Source of the DNA: Rhodospirillales bacterium 24-66-33
GTDB lineage: Bacteria > Pseudomonadota > Alphaproteobacteria > Reyranellales > Reyranellaceae
Direction: 5' to 3'
NCBI GenBank assembly: GCA_002281855.1
Contig: NCHQ01000020.1
Location: 1-64,000, forward strand
DNA length: 64,000 nucleotides
The notes under the pieces were generated by a model. The model saw only the letters and a program-made list of their open reading frames with translations. It had not been told where the DNA came from and did not search any database. Of this stretch, positions 1 through 12,408 are shown one piece after another. Both the position numbers and the translations under genes were made by a program. The first letter of the stretch is position 1; every line of letters begins with the position of its first letter.

Positions 1-609
1 ACTAGCGACGACGAAAACAATTCATGCCGAAGCACGTCATGTTCGCCGCCGCCGGCGTATCCCTTTCCTATCAGACAATGCATAGAACACACGACCCTCG
101 GGTCGGGACCTTCTTCGAGCGGCACTTCCGGTGGGTCTTTCGACCCGCCCGCCTCAGTGTCTGAGGCGGTTCCGGCGGCCCCGCTCGTCGTCGGGAGCCG
201 GGCTTATATGGGTACCCCTCCAGACCGTCAACTTGAATCTTGGGGAAAACGCTACCGTCCTCGGAGGACGACGTCTTCCGACGGTTAGCAGGGCCCGCAC
301 CCACCGAGACCAGCCCCTCTAATGTAGGTGCTCATATCCGCCCCGCAAGGCCACCGAACCGCAGGATCCGGTCGCTGCAAGAGCGACGAACAGACCGGAC
401 ATTGCGCAGCAAACCATTGATTTGGCTGCATTTTCTCGCCAACCCGCCTGGTGCTGCGGGCCATGCCTCGAGTCGCGCTCCGCGCGTTTACCCCGGGGGA
501 TGCGACTCTCATTTCGATTATTTCGGTTATTTCGGTTGTTTCGTTTATTCGCCAGAGTGCCGGCTTGACGACGGCCTGCCAGCTCGCGGCCATCGCCCCC
601 GTGGGTGTT
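1..609. other. Gene-poor region with several hairpins
   Basis: No open frame here has a recognisable domain or a good ribosome-binding site. Four short perfect stems lie close together: CGACC/GGTCG at 92-105 with a CTCG loop, GGGTC/GACCC at 133-146, CCGCCTCAG/CTGAGGCGG at 149-169, and CGTCC/GGACG at 256-270. Such a cluster could belong to a structured RNA, but I could not match it to tmRNA, RNase P RNA, SRP RNA or 6S RNA. The part from about 300 to 609 lies downstream of the glutathione peroxidase gene and holds only a small tandem repeat. Confidence 0.35.
511..551. repeat. Degenerate 9-bp tandem repeat
   Basis: About four and a half copies of a unit close to GTTATTTCG stand in a row. The tract is AT-rich within a GC-rich genome and lies about 60 bp beyond the stop codon of the glutathione peroxidase gene. 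No function can be assigned. Confidence 0.6.
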
Positions 610-1083
610 CTACAGCGCGGCCTCGATCGCCGCGGTGATCTCGCTGGAAACCGGCCGAACCCGGCTCGGCCAGGCGCCCTGCAGGCTGCCGTCCTTGCCG
701 ATCAGGTACTTGTGGAAGTTCCACCTGGGCGCCGCCCCCTCGCCGGCCTCCGCCGCGATCCACTTGTAGAGGTCGTGGGCTTCGGGCCCGATCACCTTCT
801 GCTTGGCAGTCAGCGGGAAGGTCACGTCGTACATCGATTGGCAGAAGCTCGCGATCTCGCCTTCGCTGCGCGGCTCCTGGGCACCGAAATCGTTGCAGGG
901 CACGCCCAGCACCACGAGGCCGCGCGGACCGTAGGTCTCATGCAGGGCCTGCAGGTCAGTGTATTGCGGCGTGAACCCGCAATAGGAGGCGACGTTCACC
1001 AGCAGGATCGGCTTGCCGGCCAGGCTCTTCAGATCGAGCGCCTTGCCGTCGATCGCCGTGAAGCTGAAATCGTGCGCGCCCAT
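610..1083 (-). CDS. Glutathione peroxidase family protein
   Basis: A 157-residue thiol peroxidase of the GPx fold that would reduce hydrogen or organic peroxides in the cytoplasm, with thioredoxin or glutathione as the likely donor. The sequence shows the family's NVASxCGFTPQY motif with peroxidatic Cys35, the PCNxFGxQEP motif containing Gln69, and the WNF motif with Trp121 and Asn122, so the whole Cys-Gln-Trp-Asn tetrad is present. Cys63 in the PCN motif is the conserved second cysteine. I start at the ATG at 1083 because family homology begins there; the open frame runs further upstream, but only into the neighbouring gene. It lies 13 bp downstream of the molybdopterin oxidoreductase gene and is probably co-transcribed with it. 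Confidence 0.93.
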   Translation of the reverse strand: MGAHDFSFTAIDGKALDLKSLAGKPILLVNVASYCGFTPQYTDLQALHETYGPRGLVVLGVPCNDFGAQEPRSEGEIASFCQSMYDVTFPLTAKQKVIGPEAHDLYKWIAAEAGEGAAPRWNFHKYLIGKDGSLQGAWPSRVRPVSSEITAAIEAAL

Positions 1084-1096
1084 GTCAGGCCTCCCT

Positions 1097-1771
1097 TCAG
1101 GTTTCGTCGTCGTAGCGCTGCTCGCGCCATGGATCGCCATAGTTGTGATAGCCGCGGACTTCCCAGAAGCCCGGCTTGTCGAGTTCCGAGAACTCGATGC
1201 GCTTGATCCACTTGGCACTCTTCCAGAAGTAGAGCTTGGGGATCACGACGCGCAGCGGCCCGCCATGCTCGCGGCTGATCGGCTCGCCGTTCCAGCTCCA
1301 TGCCAGCATGACGTCTTCGGCGGCGAAGTCGGCCAGCGGCACGTTGGTCTTGTAGGTGTCGTAGGCGTGGAAGATCACGTGTTGCGCCGACGCCTTGGGC
1401 TTCACCAGCGCGATCAGATCGCGGGCGCTCACACCCTCCCACCGGTTGTCGTAGCGCGACCAGGCGGTGACGCAGTGTATGTCGTTCGTCAGCTCGGTCT
1501 TCGGCAGGGCCTTGAATTCATCCCACCTCAGGGTTGCAGGGGCTTCGACCTCGCCATCGATAAACAGGCGCCACGCATGCGTGGGAATTTCGGGCTTGAT
1601 GCCGAGGTCGAGCACCGGCCAGGTCTCGACCAGGCGCTGACCGGGCGGCAGGCGTTCCGAGGGTGCCGCAGTCGTGCCGGTGAGCAGGCGGCCTTCCTCG
1701 GCCCACTTCTGCTTGCTGTCGACCAGCTTGTCCTTGATCTCGCCGGACAGGGTGACGTCGTCGTCGGCCAT
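1097..1771 (-). CDS. Sulfite oxidase-like molybdopterin oxidoreductase
   Basis: A 224-residue protein of the oxidoreductase molybdopterin-binding (sulfite oxidase/YedY-like) family. Cys100 in DIHCVTAWSR is the expected molybdenum ligand, and the HGGPLR and PKLYFWKSAKW segments near residues 168-190 are typical of the fold. There is no signal peptide or Tat motif and no haem or dimerisation domain, so it is a short cytoplasmic form unlike exported MsrP/YedY. The substrate cannot be told from sequence. The ATG at 1771 is chosen because upstream residues overlap the acyl-CoA synthetase gene and do not look conserved. Only 8 bp separate it from that gene. Confidence 0.85.
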   Translation of the reverse strand: MADDDVTLSGEIKDKLVDSKQKWAEEGRLLTGTTAAPSERLPPGQRLVETWPVLDLGIKPEIPTHAWRLFIDGEVEAPATLRWDEFKALPKTELTNDIHCVTAWSRYDNRWEGVSARDLIALVKPKASAQHVIFHAYDTYKTNVPLADFAAEDVMLAWSWNGEPISREHGGPLRVVIPKLYFWKSAKWIKRIEFSELDKPGFWEVRGYHNYGDPWREQRYDDET

Positions 1772-1779
1772 GGAACCCC

Positions 1780-3315
1780 TCAGATGCTGCGGCCCGCTTT
1801 CTCCCAATATGGCGCGCGCAGCTTGCGTTTGAAGATCTTGCCCGAATCCTCACGGGGAAGTGCGGCGGTGAGCTCAACCACCCGGGGCACCTTGTAGCGC
1901 GCCAGATGCTCCCCGAGATAGGCGCGCACGGATGACGCATCCAGGGAGGCACCGGCCGCCGGCTCGACATGGGCGCAGATCTGCTCGCCGAACTCCTCGT
2001 CGGGAATGCCGAACACGGCACAGTCGCGCACGCCCGGCATCTGGATCAGCACCCCCTCGATCTCGGCCGGGTAGATGTTGACGCCACCGGAGATGATCAT
2101 GTCGCGCTTGCGATCGCACAGGAACAGGAAGTCGTCGGCATCGACGTAGCCCACGTCACCCACCGTGACGAGCTGGCCAAGCGATATCTCGCGCCGCTTG
2201 GCGTCATCGTTGTTGTAGGTGAATTCCGACAGATGCGGACCGCGCAGGTAGATCTCGCCGACCTCGCCCTGCTTCACGTCCTGCCCATCCTCATCCACGA
2301 TCCGCAGGATGCCGCCGGGCACCAGCCGGCCGACCGTGCCGGGCTTGCGCAGCGCCTCTTCCGAGCCGTGCCAGACCACGACGCCGGTCTCGGTCGCGCC
2401 GTAATATTCGTTGATGACCGGCCCCCACCACTCGATCATCTGGCGCTTCACGGCGGGTGCGCACGGCGCGGCGCCATGGCTGACGAAACGCAGCGACGAG
2501 ACGTCGTGGCGCGCGCGGACTTCCGCCGGCAGGCGCAGCAGGCGCACGAACATGGTCGGCACGATGTGCATGTGGGTGACCCCGTGCCGCGCAATCAGGC
2601 GCAGCATGTCCTCGGCCTCGAAGCGCGGCTGCAGCACCATGTGCAGGCCAAGCCGCGCGCTCGCCATGCCGTAGGCGGCCGGGGCAGAGTGGTACATCGG
2701 GCCGTTCATCAGGACGACGATCGCGGGATCGGGCTTCAGGCCCCAGAACAGGGCGGCTTCCTGCGCGCCCGCCGCCTGCTGCTCGGGCGTGCTCGGCTGG
2801 CGCCGCACGCCCTTGGGCCGTCCCGTCGTGCCGGACGTGTAGATCATGCTGCCATGCGAGGGCCGCGGCGGCGCGGTGCGCGGAACGGAAGCCGCGACGA
2901 AAGCGTCCCAGTCCTCAGCGCCGGCCGGCACGCGGCGCTTCTCGGCAGGCACACCGTAGGCGACGGTGATCTCGTCAGGCGTCGGGACGGCGAAGACCTT
3001 CACCCCCTCGGGCACGCCGCCGGCGATCTGCGCCAGCAGGTCGGCATGGGCCACCAGCACGCTCGCGCCGCTGTCGCGCAGGATGTAGTTCGCTTCCTCG
3101 GGCGTGAAGTGCCAGTTGATCGGCACCGCATAGGCGCCGATCTGGCTCGCCGCCATGTTCACTTCGAAGGTCGCGAAGTCGTTGCGCAGCATCAGGGCGA
3201 CGCTGCCATTCTCGCCGACGCCCAGCGCCTCGAGCCCGCCGGCGGCGCGCGCGGCATTGGCCTGGATTTCGGCCCAGCTCCGGAATCTCTCGCCCGCCGT
3301 GACGCCTGCGTTCAT
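1780..3315 (-). CDS. AMP-dependent acyl-CoA synthetase
   Basis: A 511-residue acyl-adenylate-forming enzyme that would activate a carboxylic acid to its CoA thioester with ATP. It has the P-loop-like YTSGTTGRPKG motif (159-169), the YYGATET motif (304-310), the GDVGYVDADDFLFLCDRKRDM hinge region, given here only as a landmark near residue 400, and catalytic Lys493 in the C-terminal DSGKIFKR motif. Length and motifs fit the medium/long-chain acyl-CoA synthetase group, but the acyl chain cannot be predicted. It overlaps the upstream TetR gene by 4 bp (ATGA), so the pair is translationally coupled and the regulator probably senses the substrate or its CoA ester. Confidence 0.9.
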   Translation of the reverse strand: MNAGVTAGERFRSWAEIQANAARAAGGLEALGVGENGSVALMLRNDFATFEVNMAASQIGAYAVPINWHFTPEEANYILRDSGASVLVAHADLLAQIAGGVPEGVKVFAVPTPDEITVAYGVPAEKRRVPAGAEDWDAFVAASVPRTAPPRPSHGSMIYTSGTTGRPKGVRRQPSTPEQQAAGAQEAALFWGLKPDPAIVVLMNGPMYHSAPAAYGMASARLGLHMVLQPRFEAEDMLRLIARHGVTHMHIVPTMFVRLLRLPAEVRARHDVSSLRFVSHGAAPCAPAVKRQMIEWWGPVINEYYGATETGVVVWHGSEEALRKPGTVGRLVPGGILRIVDEDGQDVKQGEVGEIYLRGPHLSEFTYNNDDAKRREISLGQLVTVGDVGYVDADDFLFLCDRKRDMIISGGVNIYPAEIEGVLIQMPGVRDCAVFGIPDEEFGEQICAHVEPAAGASLDASSVRAYLGEHLARYKVPRVVELTAALPREDSGKIFKRKLRAPYWEKAGRSI

Positions 3316-3935
3316 TTTTTTCCTCCCTTCTTACCGGGCAGCGCGAGCGCGCCCTTGAACATCAGCGCGCCGTGATAGCCGGCGAGTGTGCGGATATCGG
3401 GCCCGTGATCGAGCATGCCCGCCTGTTTCAGCATGACCAGCCCGTGCGTGGCGGCCCACATAGACCAGCCGAACAGCAGCGGATCGGCGTCGATCAACCC
3501 GGCCTTGACCATGTCTTCCGCCTGCCGCGTCACGAAGGTGCGGGCCCGCTTCGACGCGCGCAACAGGTCGGGATGGTCGTCGCTTATCGGCTGGTCGATC
3601 TCGAACATGATGCGATAGGCATGCGGATGCTCGTCGGCGAACCGCAGATAGGCGTCGCCCACGCGGCGCGCCCGGTCCAGCGGTTCCCCTCCTCCAGCCG
3701 CCGCAGCCTCGAGGGTGTCGGCGAACCGGGAGAAGGCCTCGGCCCGCACCGTCGCCAGGATGTCGGCCTTGTCCTTGAAGTAGCGATAGGGCGTCTTGGG
3801 ACTGCAGCCCAGCGCCTCGGCGAGCTGGCGCATGGTGACGCCCTCATAGCCGAAGCGGGCGAACCGCTCGGTGGCGACCCGGCACAACTCGGCGCGGAAA
3901 TCGGCGATGTCCTGTTCGGTCAGATAACGCGGCAT
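3312..3935 (-). CDS. TetR/AcrR family transcriptional regulator
   Basis: A 207-residue repressor-type protein. The N-terminal helix-turn-helix (about residues 11-60, with the GVTMRQLAEALGCSPKTPYRYF core) is classic TetR; the rest is a helical ligand-binding domain ending in a Lys-rich tail. The ATG at 3935 is preceded by GAAAGG at proper spacing; a GTG 18 bp upstream is possible but has no such site. It overlaps the acyl-CoA synthetase start by 4 bp. A 23-bp dyad lies 8 bp upstream of the start codon and is a natural autoregulatory operator. Ligand unknown; an acyl-CoA is a fair guess from context. Confidence 0.9.
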   Translation of the reverse strand: MPRYLTEQDIADFRAELCRVATERFARFGYEGVTMRQLAEALGCSPKTPYRYFKDKADILATVRAEAFSRFADTLEAAAAGGGEPLDRARRVGDAYLRFADEHPHAYRIMFEIDQPISDDHPDLLRASKRARTFVTRQAEDMVKAGLIDADPLLFGWSMWAATHGLVMLKQAGMLDHGPDIRTLAGYHGALMFKGALALPGKKGGKK

Positions 3936-3943
3936 CGAAGGCC

Positions 3944-3966
3944 TTTCATACACGCTGTGTAAGAAA
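3944..3966 (-). promoter_or_regulatory. Putative TetR operator (23-bp dyad)
   Basis: The half-sites TTTCATACAC and GTGTAAGAAA flank a 3-bp centre; nine of ten base pairs match in each arm, the exception being 3948/3962. The dyad sits in the 62-bp gap between the isovaleryl-CoA dehydrogenase stop and the tetR start, 8 bp upstream of the tetR ATG, which is the usual place for a self-repressing TetR site. Confidence 0.6.
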
Positions 3967-3997
3967 AAGCCTCCGCCCGGTCAAACCCCGTCGTCCA

Positions 3998-5170
3998 TCA
4001 GGCGGTCTCGGCGAACAGCTCGCGACCGATCAGCATGCGGCGGATCTCGCTGGTGCCGGCGCCGATCTCGTAGAGCTTGGCGTCGCGCAGCAGGCGGCCG
4101 GTCGGATAGTCGTTGATGTAGCCGTTGCCGCCCAGCAGCTGGATGGCGTCGAGAGCGACCATCGTCGCCTTCTCGGCGGCATAGAGGATCGCGCCGGCCG
4201 AGTCCTTGCGCGTGGTTTGGCCGCGGTCGCACGCTTTGGCGACGGCATACACGTAGGCCTTGCAGGCGTTCATGGTCGTGTACATATCGGCGAGCTTGCC
4301 CTGCACCAGCTGGAACTCGCCGATCGCCTGGCCGAACTGCTTGCGCTCGTGGACATACGGTACGACGACGTCCATCGCCGCCTGCATGATGCCGATCGGC
4401 CCCGCCGCCAGCACCGCGCGCTCATAGTCGAGCCCGCTCATCAGCACGTTGACGCCCTTGCCCACCGCGCCCAGCACGTTCTCCTCGGGGATCTCGCAAT
4501 CCTCGAACACGAGCTCGCCGGTCGAGGAGCCACGCATGCCCATCTTGTCGAGCTTCTGGGCGACCTTGAAGCCCTTGCGGTCGGTCTCGACGATGAAGGT
4601 CGTGATGCCGCGCGAGCCAGCCGCTGGGTCGGTCTTGGCATAGACCACGACCAGCTGCGCATCGGGGCTGTTGGTGATCCACATCTTGGTGCCGTTCAGG
4701 ACGTAGCGGTCGCCCTTCTTTTCGGCCCGCAGCTTCATCGACACGACATCGGAGCCGGCGCCCGATTCGCTCATGGCGAGGCTGCCGACATGCTCGCCGG
4801 AGATCAGCTTGGGCAGGAAGCGCTTCTTCTGCTCGTCGGTTCCGGTGCGGCGGATCTGGTTGATGCAGAGGTTGGAGTGGGCGCCGTAGCTCAGCCCGAC
4901 TGCAGCCGAGGCGCGGCTGATCTCCTCGACCGCCACGACGTGTTCGAGATAGCCGAGCCCTGACCCGCCGAACTCCTCCTCGACGGTGATGCCGTGCAGG
5001 CCGAGCTCGCCCATCTTCGGCCACAGCTCACGGGGGAACCGGTCGGTCTTGTCGATCTCGGCGGCGATCGGCGCGACCTCGGTCGCGGCAAATCGCTGGA
5101 CCTGGTCGCGCAGCGCATCGGCGGTTTCACCCAGGCCGAAATCGAACGGCGGCATCGCATTCGGGATCAT
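3998..5170 (-). CDS. Isovaleryl-CoA dehydrogenase
   Basis: A 390-residue flavoprotein of the acyl-CoA dehydrogenase family, oxidising isovaleryl-CoA to 3-methylcrotonyl-CoA in leucine breakdown and passing electrons to ETF. The catalytic base is in the isovaleryl-type position, Glu250 in LDYERAVLAAGP, rather than near the C-terminus as in short-chain enzymes. The C-terminal block GGNGYINDYPTGRLLRDAK followed by YEIGAGTSEIRR is highly typical of this enzyme. I start at the ATG at 5170, which has GGTGAGG six bases upstream; a GTG at 5182 lies upstream of that signal. Methylcrotonyl-CoA carboxylase genes, the usual partners, are not in the window. Confidence 0.93.
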   Translation of the reverse strand: MIPNAMPPFDFGLGETADALRDQVQRFAATEVAPIAAEIDKTDRFPRELWPKMGELGLHGITVEEEFGGSGLGYLEHVVAVEEISRASAAVGLSYGAHSNLCINQIRRTGTDEQKKRFLPKLISGEHVGSLAMSESGAGSDVVSMKLRAEKKGDRYVLNGTKMWITNSPDAQLVVVYAKTDPAAGSRGITTFIVETDRKGFKVAQKLDKMGMRGSSTGELVFEDCEIPEENVLGAVGKGVNVLMSGLDYERAVLAAGPIGIMQAAMDVVVPYVHERKQFGQAIGEFQLVQGKLADMYTTMNACKAYVYAVAKACDRGQTTRKDSAGAILYAAEKATMVALDAIQLLGGNGYINDYPTGRLLRDAKLYEIGAGTSEIRRMLIGRELFAETA

Positions 5171-5201
5171 GTCTGTCCTCACCTTTGCCGGGGACGATAC
5201 C

Positions 5202-6559
5202 TCAAAGCAGGAAGATCGTCGCCAGCCCGAGGAAGGTGAGGAATCCGGTCACGTCGGTGACCATGGTGAGGAATACCGTCGACGAGACGGCGGGATCGAC
5301 CCCGAATTTCTGCAGGCCGAGCGGGATCAGCGAGCCGGCCAGCGACGCGGCCATCAGGTTGCAGACCATCGAGGCGGCAATCACCGCGCCCAGCCGCCAG
5401 TCGTGGAACACGAGCATGACCCCCACCGCGAGCAGCGTGGCAAACAGGAGACCGTTCAGGCTGCCGACAACCGCCTCCTTGCCGATGAAGCGCAGCGCAT
5501 TGGCCGCCGTGAGCTCTCCCATCGCCAGGGCGCGCACCGTGACGGTAACGGTCTGGATGCCGGCATTTCCGCCCATCGAGGCGACGATCGGCATGAGGGC
5601 GGCCAGGACCACGATCTTCTCGATCGTGTCCTCGAATTGGCTGATCACGACCGAGGCGACCAGCGCCGTGGCGACGTTGACCAGCAGCCAGGGCGCCCGC
5701 AGGCGCGCCGTGCGGACGGTGTCGGCGTGCATGTCGTCGGAGCCGACGCCGCCCATCTTGAGCAGATCTTCCTCCGCCTCCTCGTCGATCACGTCGACCA
5801 CGTCGTCGACCATGATCACGCCGAGCAACCGCCCGTCATCGTCGACGACCGGGCATGAGACCAGGTTCTTGTCGCGGAAGACGTGCGCCACCTCGGCCTG
5901 GTCGGCCATGACGGGCAGCGACGGGATGTCGGGATCGACGATCTCGAGGATCGGCACGGGGCGCTTGGTGCGCAGCATGCGGCCGAGCGGCACGGCGCCG
6001 CGCAGATGGCCGTCCGCGTCGACCACGAAGATGTCGTAGACGTCGTCGGGCAGATCGGTCGCCTCGCGGCAATGGTCGATGACCTCGCCCACGGTCCAGG
6101 TGTCGGCCACCTTGACCAGCGACCGCTGCATGAGGCGACCGGCCGCGTCCTCGGGATAGGCCAGGGCGCGCTCGATGTCGGCGCGTTCGTCGGCGGGGAT
6201 CTCCGCCAGGACTTCCTGCCGTTCCTCTTCCGTCAGGTCCTCGAGGATGGTGGCCGCATCGTCGGCCTCCAGCTCGCGCGCCGCGGCCGCGATCTCCTTG
6301 CTGTCGAGCTGCTGGAGAACGTCCTCGAGGACCTCCTCGTCGAGCTCGGTCAGCGCCTCGGGATCGAGGTCACCCTTGAGGATGCCGACCAGCTTGTCGC
6401 GTTCATCCTCGGAGATCTGTTCGAGAATGGAGGCCTGGCCGGTGGCGCTGAGATTACTCAGCAGCGCCCGCGCATCCTCCTGCCTGTCGTCGCTGAGCGC
6501 CGCCTCGACGCGCCGGACGAGGTCCGGCGTCACTTCGTCGAGATGGTCGATCTCGCCGC

Positions 6560-6563
<4 letters not shown>
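5202..6563 (-). CDS. Magnesium transporter MgtE
   Basis: A 453-residue inner-membrane Mg2+ channel. The architecture is complete: an acidic N-domain (about 16-130), two CBS domains (about 145-260), a plug helix, and five membrane segments from about 290. The pore signature PIVASMGGNAGIQ is at 325-337, and Asp437 in TDVTG matches the pore aspartate that binds Mg2+ in known MgtE. The acidic N and CBS domains act as the cytosolic Mg2+ sensor in the family. The start overlaps the malic enzyme stop by 4 bp, so the two are coupled; malic enzyme needs a divalent metal, but that link is only suggestive. Confidence 0.95.
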
Positions 6564-8842
<2,279 letters not shown>

Positions 8843-8860
8843 AGCACTCTCCCACCTGCA

Positions 8861-8900
8861 AACAAAAAGGGCCGCCCGTTGGCATTTGCCAACAGGCGGC
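8861..8900 (-). terminator. Rho-independent terminator after tRNA-Leu
   Basis: On the minus strand a 13-bp stem (8888-8900 with 8871-8883, one C-A mismatch, 4-base loop) is followed by CCTTTTTG. It lies between tRNA-Leu and the malic enzyme gene and separates their transcripts. Confidence 0.8.
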
Positions 8901-8928
8901 GACCTTACCTTTTCGTTCGAACCGGCGA

Positions 8929-9013
8929 TGGTGCGGCCAAGAAGACTCGAACTTCCACGCCTCGCGGCACTAGCACCTCAAGCTAGCGCGTCTACCAATT
9001 CCGCCATGGCCGC
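8929..9013 (-). tRNA. tRNA-Leu(GAG)
   Basis: Read on the minus strand, the acceptor arms GCGGCCA (from 9013) and TGGCCGC (8933-8939) pair perfectly, followed by A and an encoded CCA. The D-loop has the leucine-type GGTAGACGC, the anticodon stem CTAGC/GCTAG encloses loop TTGAGGT with anticodon GAG, a short variable-arm stem follows, and the T-loop is GTTCGAGTC. It reads CUC and CUU codons. A terminator lies about 30 bp downstream. Confidence 0.95.
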
Positions 9014-9102
9014 GCCGGTTCGATGGCGCGGGGGATACCAAATCGCTCCCGCAGTGGCAAGGCGGGCTTGCACGAACGAGCGGAACTGCCGATTTTGCCA
9101 CA

Positions 9103-9780
9103 ATGAACAGGCTCGAATGGCGCATCTCCGACGACGCAGTCCCCTATGACGAGGCTTTGTCCACCATGGAAGCGCGCGTTGCCGCCATCCGCGCCGGGAC
9201 GGCGGGGGAAATGGTGTGGCTGCTGGAGCACCCGCCGCTCTACACGGCGGGCACCAGCGCGCGCGCCCAGGACCTTCTGGAGCCGGCGCGCTTTCCCGTC
9301 CACGTGGCCGGGCGCGGCGGCCAGTACACCTATCACGGCCCCGGCCAGCGCGTGGCCTACGTGATGCTCGACCTCAGGGCGCGCCGGCAGGACGTGCGGC
9401 GTTACGTTTCCGACCTTGAAGAATGGACGATCCGCACGCTCGGGCGCTTCAACGTCAAGGCGGAGCGGCGGGAGGGCCGTGTCGGCGTCTGGGTCGTGCG
9501 ACCGGACAAGCCGCCCCTGCCCGATGGCAGCCCGCGCGAGGACAAGATCGCAGCCATTGGTGTGCGCATCCGCCACTGGGTGGCGTTCCACGGCATCTCG
9601 ATCAACGTCGAGCCCGACCTCTCGCACTATGCGGGAATCGTTCCCTGCGGCATCGCCGACCACGGCGTCACATCGCTGGTCGATCTCGGCCTGCCGGTGA
9701 CCCTGGCCGATCTCGACGCGGTACTGGCCGAGACCTTCCAGGAAGTGTTCGGCGAAATCAGGCCGTCGGCAGCCGCGTAA
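9103..9780 (+). CDS. Lipoyl(octanoyl) transferase LipB
   Basis: A 225-residue cytoplasmic enzyme that moves the octanoyl group from acyl carrier protein to lipoyl domains of 2-oxoacid dehydrogenases and the glycine cleavage H protein, the first step of lipoate assembly. The substrate-binding RGGQYTYHGPGQ motif is at 71-82; the catalytic pair is Lys148 in EDKIAAIGVRI and Cys182 in GIVPCGI. Length is normal for the family. The start is the first ATG after the divergent tRNA-Leu. Its 3' end overlaps the convergent acylphosphatase gene by 23 bp. LipA is not in the window. Confidence 0.95.
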   Translation: MNRLEWRISDDAVPYDEALSTMEARVAAIRAGTAGEMVWLLEHPPLYTAGTSARAQDLLEPARFPVHVAGRGGQYTYHGPGQRVAYVMLDLRARRQDVRRYVSDLEEWTIRTLGRFNVKAERREGRVGVWVVRPDKPPLPDGSPREDKIAAIGVRIRHWVAFHGISINVEPDLSHYAGIVPCGIADHGVTSLVDLGLPVTLADLDAVLAETFQEVFGEIRPSAAA

Positions 9781-10039
9781 AGCCCGACGGCAGGACATCG
9801 AGGTCGACCGGCTCGACATCGACGGCATCCACCCGCGCGAGCGTCGGGCCGCGACGACAGGCTTCGATCATCCTGCCCACCGCGTCGTCGTCACCGACCA
9901 CCAGCGCCTCGACCGAGCCGTCGGCGCGGTTACGGACCCAGCCGCTGAGGCCGAGCCGCTGGGCCGTCGCCATCGCCCAGTCGCGGTAGCCGACGCCCTG
10001 GACCCGGCCGGTGATCGCAAGACGCGCCTGCAACGCCAT
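9758..10039 (-). CDS. Acylphosphatase
   Basis: A 93-residue small cytoplasmic enzyme that hydrolyses acyl phosphates. The family motif GRVQGVGYRDW gives catalytic Arg19, and Asn37 in SGWVRNRADGSVEALVVG is the second catalytic residue. The gene lies 5 bp downstream of pccA and probably shares its transcript, while its last 23 bases run into the end of lipB on the other strand. In many genomes it is a housekeeping gene with no clear pathway. Confidence 0.93.
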   Translation of the reverse strand: MALQARLAITGRVQGVGYRDWAMATAQRLGLSGWVRNRADGSVEALVVGDDDAVGRMIEACRRGPTLARVDAVDVEPVDLDVLPSGFTRLPTA

Positions 10040-10044
10040 CCGGC

Positions 10045-12177
<2,133 letters not shown>

Positions 12178-12179
12178 GC

Positions 12180-12398
12180 TCACATTCCTTCTTTTCTGCG
12201 ATCGAAGAAGCCCCTGGCCCACATTGAGTGCGCGCCGATCAGGGGCAACCAGACGATGAGGACCCAGAGCCACCACGGATACTGGCGACTCACGATGAAA
12301 TTCAGCGGGATGATCACGAGCAACGCGAGAAGCCCGACCATCAGGTGCTTGCGCACGATCCGGCCGCGCCTCATGCGCTCCTCGGGAGACAGATGCAC
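12180..12398 (-). CDS. Small two-helix membrane protein
   Basis: A 72-residue protein with a basic N-terminus, two hydrophobic helices (about 19-35 and 41-57) separated by a short loop with QYPWW, and a basic C-terminal tail (GFFDRRKEGM). It resembles small 2TM-domain proteins of unknown function. It starts at GTG 10 bp after the pccB stop with GGGGA five bases upstream, and ends 2 bp before pccA, so it is sandwiched between the two carboxylase subunits and co-transcribed with them. A role with the carboxylase is not supported by anything beyond position. Confidence 0.7.
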   Translation of the reverse strand: MHLSPEERMRRGRIVRKHLMVGLLALLVIIPLNFIVSRQYPWWLWVLIVWLPLIGAHSMWARGFFDRRKEGM

Positions 12399-12408
12399 GG
12401 CGTCCCCG

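Noticed and set aside
71..304. A 77-codon minus-strand frame beginning with GTG
   Set aside because: No ribosome-binding site or homology; it crosses all four hairpins, which better fits non-coding DNA.
285..593. A 102-codon minus-strand frame through the 9-bp tandem repeat
   Set aside because: No ribosome-binding site, no recognisable domain, and the repeat reads as simple ITEI-like filler.
1..609. tmRNA, RNase P RNA, SRP RNA or 6S RNA
   Set aside because: I could not find the T-arm and tag codons, the GAGGAAAGTCCGGGC core, the GGUCAGG/GGAAG loop, or a convincing 6S bubble.
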